Positions 58,178 through 64,000 of a DNA stretch of 64,000 nt are shown one piece after another; position 1 is the stretch's first letter; every line of letters starts with the position of its first letter. Below the pieces are notes generated by a model, which searched no databases, was not told the DNA's origin, and saw only the letters and a list, made by a program, of their open reading frames with translations. The position numbers and the translations under genes are program-made. Source of the stretch: JACKAL01 sp964400355 (GTDB lineage: Bacteria > Bdellovibrionota > Bdellovibrionia > Bdellovibrionales > JAGQZY01); the NCBI GenBank assembly GCA_964400355.1, contig CAYNTO010000009.1, forward strand, positions 53,818 to 117,817, given 5' to 3'.

Positions 58178-59314
58178 ATGAGTAACCGTGGAACAAACCG
58201 AATCATTACTACCATTGCCGTCACCTTCGTGGTGCTCGTGGTGGTCGCATTGAGTGGCGGAGAGAAATCGGGGTCTATGTTCGGTGCATTTGGTTCCACT
58301 TCAGTTACAGAAATGCCCTCTGATATTGCTCCAAAGTCAAAGTATCGCATCATTCAGAATGGAACCGATGAGCAAGCTCCGTCAGAGAGAATTTATAAAA
58401 ACGAATACCGCCCACACACGACTCACGCTAGCTACTATGAAGCTCCACAAGAAGTTCAACACCCGTTGATTGCATCGGCAAAATTTATTAGCAAAAAAGA
58501 CCAACTTAAAAAAGCCCGTAAACGCAATAAGGCATTACTGGCTAAAAAGAAGAAAGCAAAAAATTCCAATGGTCAGCCATTTGAATCTCAAGACGACGAT
58601 GATTTTTATGAAGACGACGAAGACGTGCGCGGAAATATGCCCTCTGGTATGACAGCACTTGCCAACAGCGCTCCAAAAGCCACAGCAAATAACGCCCGCG
58701 ACAAAGAAAAAGAAGAAGAAGCCAAAATGGATACCTATGAATACTGGGAGAATCCGATTTTTGTTCAAGAAGACGGCGAAGCCGTAGGTAAACTGATTCA
58801 GTCGTATCAGGTCCGAAAAGTATCGAATACAGTTTTCTATGATATAGTAGAAGATATGACTCATGACGAACGCCCAAACCTTCGTGAGTACGGACTCAAG
58901 GCGTTGAGTGCCACTCCCAGCTCGCGCAGCTTTAATGAACTTGCGTGGATCAAACACAACGACACCATCGGTGACTTCCGCACTAGTGCTGGAACACAAA
59001 TCACCTCGTATACAGATGCAGGACGCACTCCCTATGTGATCACCACGCTCTCAACCGCAACGGACAACACTTCGAGAGCGTCTTTAGAGGCATTGTCGGT
59101 CCTTACGGCGACCAGCAAAAAATATGCAAGCGTGCGCGCTCAAAGCGAAACCAGCCCTATTCCTGTCGATACAGCGAGCCTAAAGCTCTTAGAGACTCGT
59201 TTGGACGCTGCACTAGTTATCATCAATGAAAAGTATGTCACTTCGAGCGACGCTAAAGTTCAGTCTGAGGCCACTAAAACGGTTGCAGCCATCAACGACT
59301 ACATCTCTCTTTAA
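58178..59314 (+). CDS. Membrane-anchored protein with charged linker, unknown
   Basis: 378 residues. One hydrophobic segment near residues 9-26 anchors the protein. A Lys-rich stretch (KKARKRNKALLAKKKKAKN) and then an acidic one (DDDDFYEDDEDV) follow, and about 200 residues of helix-rich domain (REYGLKALSATPSSRSFNELAW) that may bear HEAT-like character. No family is recognised. There is no ribosome binding site. Close to it are a weak sigma-54-like element and two palindromes. Confidence 0.65.
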   Translation: MSNRGTNRIITTIAVTFVVLVVVALSGGEKSGSMFGAFGSTSVTEMPSDIAPKSKYRIIQNGTDEQAPSERIYKNEYRPHTTHASYYEAPQEVQHPLIASAKFISKKDQLKKARKRNKALLAKKKKAKNSNGQPFESQDDDDFYEDDEDVRGNMPSGMTALANSAPKATANNARDKEKEEEAKMDTYEYWENPIFVQEDGEAVGKLIQSYQVRKVSNTVFYDIVEDMTHDERPNLREYGLKALSATPSSRSFNELAWIKHNDTIGDFRTSAGTQITSYTDAGRTPYVITTLSTATDNTSRASLEALSVLTATSKKYASVRAQSETSPIPVDTASLKLLETRLDAALVIINEKYVTSSDAKVQSEATKTVAAINDYISL

Positions 59315-59350
59315 TTGCTCTCCCTATAAAATCGGTATACGCTCTATTCC

Positions 59351-60076
59351 ATGTTTTCATGGGTTCTCATTCTTTGGATTTTCTGTATAAACACCTCGCA
59401 TGCCGAGTTCGGTTTAACGAGCAATTTGGATCAGTTCAATCGCAAGGAGATTCTGCGCGTGCTAGGGCTAGGCACTACAGGGAAAAATATTTCCATTCCC
59501 ACCGGTTTGGGCGGTGATCATGGTTTGGAGCTCTCTCTCGCCAACGAGTTTATCGATACCAGCTCCATTTCGCGTTTTATTACTGATGATCGATCGCAAA
59601 ATACATTGTATTACCCAAAAATTTCCATTGGAAAAGGCATTTACGATCGGACCGACCTGTTCATACACTTTATCCCTTACACGGCCACACTAGGACTGTC
59701 TGAATTCGGTGGAACGATCCGCTACAACTTTTTTAAACCCGCTGATTCGATTCTCTCGGCATCGGCCGTAATTAGCCTCAATAGTGCGAACTTCAACAAT
59801 CAACTCACTGCACGCGGTCTCGTGGCTGATGTCTCGCTGGGTATGACCTGGGAGCATTTTGCGGTTTTCTCGTCGTTGGGTAGCGCGCGCTCGAAGGGAA
59901 CATTCATTGGTGGCACCCAGGGCACAACCGACACGCTTCTCGACGAAACCACCAGCGTCTCCGAATTCCACTATTCAGTGGGTGTGCTTTCCCGTTACAA
60001 AATCTATTTTATATCGGCTGCACTCGATCATTACACGAGCCCGGTGTACACCTTAAAAATTGGCTGCATTTTTTAA
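59351..60076 (+). CDS. Secreted protein, probable outer-membrane barrel
   Basis: 241 residues. Signal peptide MFSWVLILWIFCINTSHA, then alternating hydrophobic and polar residues in strands typical of outer-membrane barrels (LFIHFIPYTATLGLSEFGGTI, TARGLVADVSLGMTWEHFAVF), and a last strand ending in Phe (VYTLKIGCIF), the C-terminal signature recognised by the Bam complex. Substrate or partner is unknown. It lacks a ribosome binding site. It converges with rfaE2. Confidence 0.68.
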   Translation: MFSWVLILWIFCINTSHAEFGLTSNLDQFNRKEILRVLGLGTTGKNISIPTGLGGDHGLELSLANEFIDTSSISRFITDDRSQNTLYYPKISIGKGIYDRTDLFIHFIPYTATLGLSEFGGTIRYNFFKPADSILSASAVISLNSANFNNQLTARGLVADVSLGMTWEHFAVFSSLGSARSKGTFIGGTQGTTDTLLDETTSVSEFHYSVGVLSRYKIYFISAALDHYTSPVYTLKIGCIF

Positions 60077-60088
60077 CACGACCGAGAA

Positions 60089-60562
60089 CTAATTATTTTG
60101 TGATTTCTCGATGAGTTTGGTTGTCGATTTTCCATCGATAAAGGTGAGAGATTTGACCTGCCCACCATTCTTTATTACGAAATCTCCGCCGACGATTTGC
60201 TCGATCTTCCAATCGCCACCTTTAACGAGAACATCCGGCTTTATCGCCTTAATGATAGACTCGGGAGTGTCCTCAGTAAAAATCACGACGGCATCTACTG
60301 ACTTTAACGCCAGTAGAATCTCCGCGCGGTCCGACTCGTTCTGGATGGGGCGAGATGGCCCTTTTAAACGCTTTACGCTATGATCGGAGTTTACACCCAC
60401 TACCAACATCGCGCCTTGCTTGCGCGCCTCCTGCAAATAGCGCACATGCCCGACGTGAAGCAGATCGAAACACCCGTTGGTAAAGACGACTTTGTTCCCC
60501 GAAGCGCGCGACGCCTCGAGCAGCTTGAGTAGAGACGTCAGGTCAGAATCATGATGGATCAT
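60089..60562 (-). CDS. rfaE2: D-glycero-beta-D-manno-heptose 1-phosphate adenylyltransferase
   Basis: 157 residues, the stand-alone nucleotidyltransferase half of HldE. The HxGH motif is His36-Val-Gly-His39 in CFDLLHVGHV and the second signature is IDGKSTT near the end. It makes ADP-heptose for the lipopolysaccharide inner core, so the cell is Gram-negative with heptose-containing LPS. ADP-heptose is also an alarm signal for eukaryotic cells. It starts 7 bases after the RDD gene. Confidence 0.93.
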   Translation of the reverse strand: MIHHDSDLTSLLKLLEASRASGNKVVFTNGCFDLLHVGHVRYLQEARKQGAMLVVGVNSDHSVKRLKGPSRPIQNESDRAEILLALKSVDAVVIFTEDTPESIIKAIKPDVLVKGGDWKIEQIVGGDFVIKNGGQVKSLTFIDGKSTTKLIEKSQNN

Positions 60563-60569
60563 AAGCTCT

Positions 60570-61607
60570 CTAGTAGTTCTTAGAATATAGACCGATGCCC
60601 GTCATCGCACCGATGACATCTCGCTTTGCAAAGTAAGAAATGATCGGCAAAATAACGAAGCCTGTAAGTGCCACAACACTCATGCGCAAAATAACCAGCG
60701 CCGGATAATACCACTTCATACGATCGGTCTCTAATCCCAATTGAATATCAAACGCCCAGTCTCCGAGAGTAGAACCCCAGAATCCGCGAGTGCACATGTA
60801 ATAGAGCAAATACACACCAACAAAAATGGCGCCAATTTCCAACCATACACTCGCCGGAGCATCGGTGTGAAGAATCACGGCAATGAGATCTATCTTTGTG
60901 AATACGATTAGGGTGACCAAAAATAGAGCTGTTAGTCCGGCGATCACTAGCGCATCTATAACCGCCGATGTAAAGCTTGCGGTCACTTCGGTGAACTGCG
61001 GTTTCACCTCAACAGTTTGGTGAAAGAATGGCTTTCTGAATCCCACTTTAGGAAATGCTTTTTCCAATGTGTTATCGAGCGAGATGTCGAGATTGTTGAT
61101 GTCGAGATCAGTTGCGATTTCGTTTTTGGCCTCAAGAGGCATTTTTGGCTTGTCGTAGGCAGGAGTGATGTATTCTTTTCGACCAACCGGAGAATAACCG
61201 CGCGTGCCGGTGGAGGTGGTTTTGTCGATAAAATCAAGCGACGGCGGAAGGGCGCTGAGCATGTCTTTGATTGTTCTGCTGGACTCTTCATTTTGGTCTT
61301 TTACCAGTGGTCGCTGAAACAGCTCTGGCGCGGTCGACTTTGTTTCTTTAAAAGACATGGATGGCAAAGCGTCTTTGTCCAACTCCAAAGCCTCTGCGGA
61401 AAATTTTTTATCCGCAAATTTATCTTTAGAAAAAGTATCGGTGAGTTTTTTGTCGGAGAAATTTTTATCGTCAATCATTGAGGAGTTCAAAGCCGGCTTA
61501 GAAATGGCTGGCGTTGGGCGCTTTACCTGAGCTTGTTCCGCTTTTTTATCGAACCCTAAACCCCCAGTGATGGGTTTAAAATCAAAATCATCGTTTTCCA
61601 AGTCCAT
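60570..61607 (-). CDS. RDD-family membrane protein with long disordered N-terminus
   Basis: 345 residues from the ATG at 61607 (AAGGAG, six bases). Residues 1-205 are low-complexity, Lys/Asp/Ser-rich and probably disordered, with KKAEQAQVKRPTPA near the start. Residues 210-345 are an RDD domain: three hydrophobic segments and the Arg/Asp context SAVIDALVIAGLTALF and LGDWAFDIQLG. The role of RDD proteins is uncertain; some are Na+/H+ transport-linked. The long tail is unusual. Confidence 0.78.
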   Translation of the reverse strand: MDLENDDFDFKPITGGLGFDKKAEQAQVKRPTPAISKPALNSSMIDDKNFSDKKLTDTFSKDKFADKKFSAEALELDKDALPSMSFKETKSTAPELFQRPLVKDQNEESSRTIKDMLSALPPSLDFIDKTTSTGTRGYSPVGRKEYITPAYDKPKMPLEAKNEIATDLDINNLDISLDNTLEKAFPKVGFRKPFFHQTVEVKPQFTEVTASFTSAVIDALVIAGLTALFLVTLIVFTKIDLIAVILHTDAPASVWLEIGAIFVGVYLLYYMCTRGFWGSTLGDWAFDIQLGLETDRMKWYYPALVILRMSVVALTGFVILPIISYFAKRDVIGAMTGIGLYSKNY

Positions 61608-61627
61608 GAATGGCTCCTTCAAAATCC

Positions 61628-62374
61628 TTAAAACAAATCTAACTCATACTTTATGACGCCTAGAAGTGTGACGCAAGCCGTTTCAACTCTCAGCACCTGA
61701 TGACCCAACGAGACAGGAAAAAGGTTAATCTTTTTGAACGTTTCCACCTCAGCATTGGAAAACCCGCCTTCACTGCCCACAAACAACCACACATTTTCCA
61801 TAGACTTCATCTCTGAACTGAATACGCTTTTGAGCGGCCGTCCCCCCTCCCCTTCATAGGCAAATATGCCCTGGGATTGGGGCGTGTTCTGATAGAGCTG
61901 GAGCACACTTTCCAGATCGCTGGTGGGAGCAAGCTCCATCACCGAAGCTCTTCCCGACTGTTGTGTGGCCCCTTTAATAATCCGTTGAAAACGCGAGGCC
62001 TTGTCTTCCATGATTTTTTTTTGAGATTTAAAGAAACTGTAATCAGACAAAAAGGGGTGAATCTTGTGTACACCCAACTCCACACTCTTTTCCACGACAG
62101 CTTCCAAGGTCGCGAGCTTGGGAACCGAAATCGCCATATGGATGTACGGCTTTTTGATCTCTTCCATTTTTCGCTGGCTTATCACGTCGGCCACCGCGCT
62201 CCTGCGACCGACCGCTTTGACCTCTACAAGAAGTGCATATCCCGATGTGGTGAGCACTTCAAACTTGGAGCCCGATCCTTGGCGGCACACATCTACAATG
62301 TGATGGAAGTCGTCGCCGGTGATCTCCACTTGGCTTTGCGTTTCACTGATTCCTTTGATCAAATACCGGCGCAT
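61628..62374 (-). CDS. rsmE: 16S rRNA U1498 N3-methyltransferase RsmE
   Basis: 248 residues. The N-terminal PUA-like domain begins MRRYLI, and the C-terminal SPOUT domain has VGSEGGFSNAEV and LGHQVLRVETACV, which form the trefoil knot that holds SAM. RsmE methylates N3 of U1498. It follows prmA after 1 base, a widespread pairing, so both belong to a ribosome-modification pair in one operon. Confidence 0.95.
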   Translation of the reverse strand: MRRYLIKGISETQSQVEITGDDFHHIVDVCRQGSGSKFEVLTTSGYALLVEVKAVGRRSAVADVISQRKMEEIKKPYIHMAISVPKLATLEAVVEKSVELGVHKIHPFLSDYSFFKSQKKIMEDKASRFQRIIKGATQQSGRASVMELAPTSDLESVLQLYQNTPQSQGIFAYEGEGGRPLKSVFSSEMKSMENVWLFVGSEGGFSNAEVETFKKINLFPVSLGHQVLRVETACVTLLGVIKYELDLF

Positions 62375-62375
62375 T

Positions 62376-63254
62376 CTATTTGGCCTTTAACCAAAGGCCC
62401 ACCCATTCTTTGAGCTGCACGCGACGGTGGACCGCAAAGGAGGTGTCTTCGAGAAAGGTTTCGGTAAACTCTTTTTCATTCTCTTCGAGAATTCCACTAA
62501 AAATAATATCGGTCGTGGGCTGACTCAGAGAGAGAAAGTGATCTTTGAGTTTGAGCAACACTCCATCGATGATATTGGCGACTAACAAATCAATATTACC
62601 AATGCTCGGATCCAGGTGGTCTTTCCAGCGGAGGTTGCTCACGTTGTTCTGTTCAAAATTTTCGTGGGTCACGCGTTTGCACTCAGGATCGATATCGGTG
62701 CAATAGACTTCTTTAAAACCCAGTCGCTCCATAAGTATCGCAAGTATGCCAGTGCCGGTGCCGATATCTACGGCTCTGTTCTTCGCTCCAGCCTTGCAGT
62801 ACTCAGCAATCAACTCACTGCAGGTACGTGTGGTCTCGTGCGTGCCGGTTCCAAATGCCATTCCCGGGTCGATGTAAATGATGTTTTTGGCTTCGGGGGG
62901 AGGTTTTCGCCAGGTCGGCACGACCCAAGTGTCGTGTGTGAGCACGAAGGGTTCATAACCTTTTTTCCACTCCTCCATCCAATCCCTGTGCTGCTCTTCA
63001 GACACAGTAACCGTGGCGTGAGGAAACAAACTTTTCATTTGCTCAATAGCAGCAGGATTCCAGCTCTCAAAGTACGCAACCAGATCGAGATCATCGGTGA
63101 CAACCACCTCAGGCTCGTACTGCAAATTGGGCTGAGTGAATTTTAAAGCTTCGGAGACTCCCGAAGCACCTAATGAGAACAACTGACCGGTGGCGAAGTC
63201 TTCGTCGTCACGGGACAATTGCTTGATGTGGAGTTCAAAATAGTTTTCGCTCAC
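62376..63254 (-). CDS. prmA: Ribosomal protein L11 methyltransferase PrmA
   Basis: 292 residues. The class I methyltransferase domain has VDIGTGTGILAI near residue 140, GTHETT before it and LLVANIIDGVL after. The N-terminal ferredoxin-like domain for L11 binding covers about residues 1-100. PrmA trimethylates several residues of L11. Its start overlaps the upstream gene stop by 4 bases (ATGA). Confidence 0.93.
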   Translation of the reverse strand: MSENYFELHIKQLSRDDEDFATGQLFSLGASGVSEALKFTQPNLQYEPEVVVTDDLDLVAYFESWNPAAIEQMKSLFPHATVTVSEEQHRDWMEEWKKGYEPFVLTHDTWVVPTWRKPPPEAKNIIYIDPGMAFGTGTHETTRTCSELIAEYCKAGAKNRAVDIGTGTGILAILMERLGFKEVYCTDIDPECKRVTHENFEQNNVSNLRWKDHLDPSIGNIDLLVANIIDGVLLKLKDHFLSLSQPTTDIIFSGILEENEKEFTETFLEDTSFAVHRRVQLKEWVGLWLKAK

Positions 63255-63916
63255 TTCTTTTTGAGCGTTGTTTTTCCTACTCGTTTGGATTTTACGGCTT
63301 TTTTGCCAGCTGGAGCTTTTGCGCTACCATCGTTGATAACGTTTTTGCTGGCTGGAGCTCTCGCCACCGCATTGTTTTGCGATGCTTGAGCGCGCGTTTT
63401 CATCTCTAAACTTGCAAGGCTTCGCTCACCTTCTCGTATGAGCTTTTCTGCCTTACTCTGCGCCTTGAGTAAAGCGACTTTTTCCCCCTCGAGAGCATTT
63501 ACAGGGGCTGCCGCAGCGGGAGCCGCACGGATGCTAGAGAGCTCTAAGCGATCTCCCACCATTACCGCCTCAAAATCGAGGAGCGGACGGGTCTCCATAG
63601 AGTCGTAATTCACCAGTTTGGCGACACTGAGTTTTTCTTCGGAATGAATAATTTCCACTGTGCCTACTTTTACGCGAAGGTCACCCACCGAGGCGTTTTT
63701 GATCGGATCATGCATCGGCAATCGGCGCATAACATCCACATGGGAACCCGGTTTTAAACCGAGATTCTCACCGCCGTTGATAAAATAGTTTTTAAAGACT
63801 TTATCTTTTTTGGACAGATTCGTATTTTTACGAACCTCAATGACCACCGCTTCCTGCGCGCGAACTTCGATGACCGAAAAAAATAGAAACAAAAAAACCA
63901 CCGACATTTTATTCAT
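63251..63916 (-). CDS. Secreted protein with coiled coil and basic tail
   Basis: 221 residues from the ATG at 63916 (AGGAAGG upstream); two other in-frame starts are nearby. Signal peptide (MNKMSVVFLFLFFSVIEVRAQ), a beta-rich domain with NLGLKPGSHVDVMRRLP and VGTVEIIHSEEKLSVAKLV, which resembles FlgT-C-like modules, then a helix with KVALLKAQSKAEKLIREGE and a basic tail ending KRVGKTTLKKK. Probably periplasmic. It leads the operon with prmA, rsmE, the RDD gene and rfaE2. Confidence 0.7.
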   Translation of the reverse strand: MNKMSVVFLFLFFSVIEVRAQEAVVIEVRKNTNLSKKDKVFKNYFINGGENLGLKPGSHVDVMRRLPMHDPIKNASVGDLRVKVGTVEIIHSEEKLSVAKLVNYDSMETRPLLDFEAVMVGDRLELSSIRAAPAAAAPVNALEGEKVALLKAQSKAEKLIREGERSLASLEMKTRAQASQNNAVARAPASKNVINDGSAKAPAGKKAVKSKRVGKTTLKKK

Positions 63917-63972
63917 AAACACCTTCCTGTGTCCTACAACTACCTATCGGCTCAAAATGAGATTCTCTAGAC

Positions 63973-64000
63973 GGACCATGGTCCAGAAGGTGCCTGGCAC
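63973..64000. repeat. Palindromes at the window end, possible REP-like element
   Basis: GGACCATGGTCC (63973-63984) is a perfect 12-base palindrome. It is followed by GTGCC-T-GGCAC (63990-64000), which ends on the last base. AAGGTGCCTGGCAC is the left half of a short imperfect repeat common in some bacterial genomes. Confidence 0.4.

Noticed and set aside
1..64000. CRISPR array, tRNA, rRNA, insertion sequences, prophage or plasmid genes
   Set aside because: No regularly spaced repeats, no tRNA-like T-arm with a matching acceptor stem, and no transposase, integrase or phage protein was seen.

Overview
The window reads as a chromosomal segment of a free-living, Gram-negative, delta-proteobacterium-like organism, most plausibly in or near the Bdellovibrionota. 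This is an inference from gene content, not from a marker gene. In favour are a lipopolysaccharide heptose enzyme (RfaE2), lipoproteins and many signal-peptide proteins, a glycine-rich RRM protein beside a long-tailed DEAD-box helicase, an NtrC-type regulator with sigma-54-like promoters, and many Lys/Ala-rich protein tails. Coding density is high, nearly every gap is under 300 bases, and I see no tRNA, rRNA, CRISPR array, insertion sequence or phage gene. A run of 100 N (4289-4388) marks a scaffold join, so the sequence is a draft assembly.

Layout. 1-3.1 kb: a clipped secreted gene, a pirin/DoxX pair under a divergent LysR regulator, and a TetR gene with clustered operators. 3.2-9 kb: a J-domain protein, a lipoprotein broken by the gap, an SDR, a secreted trypsin-like protein, rlmN and ychJ. 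9-12.7 kb: a MoxR / DUF58 / transglutaminase operon. 12.7-17.8 kb: a second pirin, a Gdx/SugE exporter, an ATP-grasp protein, an Atm1-type ABC exporter and a thioredoxin. 18-22.2 kb: a two-gene secreted operon ending in an 806-residue phospholipase D-family protein, then an alkyltransferase-like protein. 22-25 kb: a diverged PurD-like protein, rsmH and glutathione peroxidase. 25-30 kb: a peroxide-defence operon (peroxiredoxin-glutaredoxin, Lpd-like flavoprotein, oxyR, zinc-ribbon rhomboid) with a well placed OxyR half-site pair. 30-37.4 kb: parvulin, DUF1993, Kef-type antiporter, a YecM/DUF4269 fusion, Uup and an M20 peptidase.

37.4-43.2 kb is an RNA-handling block: DEAD-box helicase, AlkC-like protein and RRM protein. 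The ribosome binding sites of the helicase and the RRM gene can both be folded into leader hairpins. 43.5-55.2 kb carries a PBP4-type carboxypeptidase, glmS/glmU, a histidine kinase and an NtrC-type sigma-54 activator, and purD. GG-N10-GC sigma-54-like promoters precede at least three envelope or secreted genes near this two-component pair. 55.2-60 kb: a pseudo-SDR with glutaryl-CoA dehydrogenase, and several unknown envelope proteins. 60-64 kb: a five-gene operon on the minus strand (secreted protein, prmA, rsmE, RDD protein, rfaE2).

The most promising unexplained signals are the paired SD-sequestering leaders on the helicase and RRM genes, the local sigma-54 promoter set, the secreted PLD operon, the YecM-DUF4269 fusion and the four-helix membrane protein with a histone-H1-like tail.
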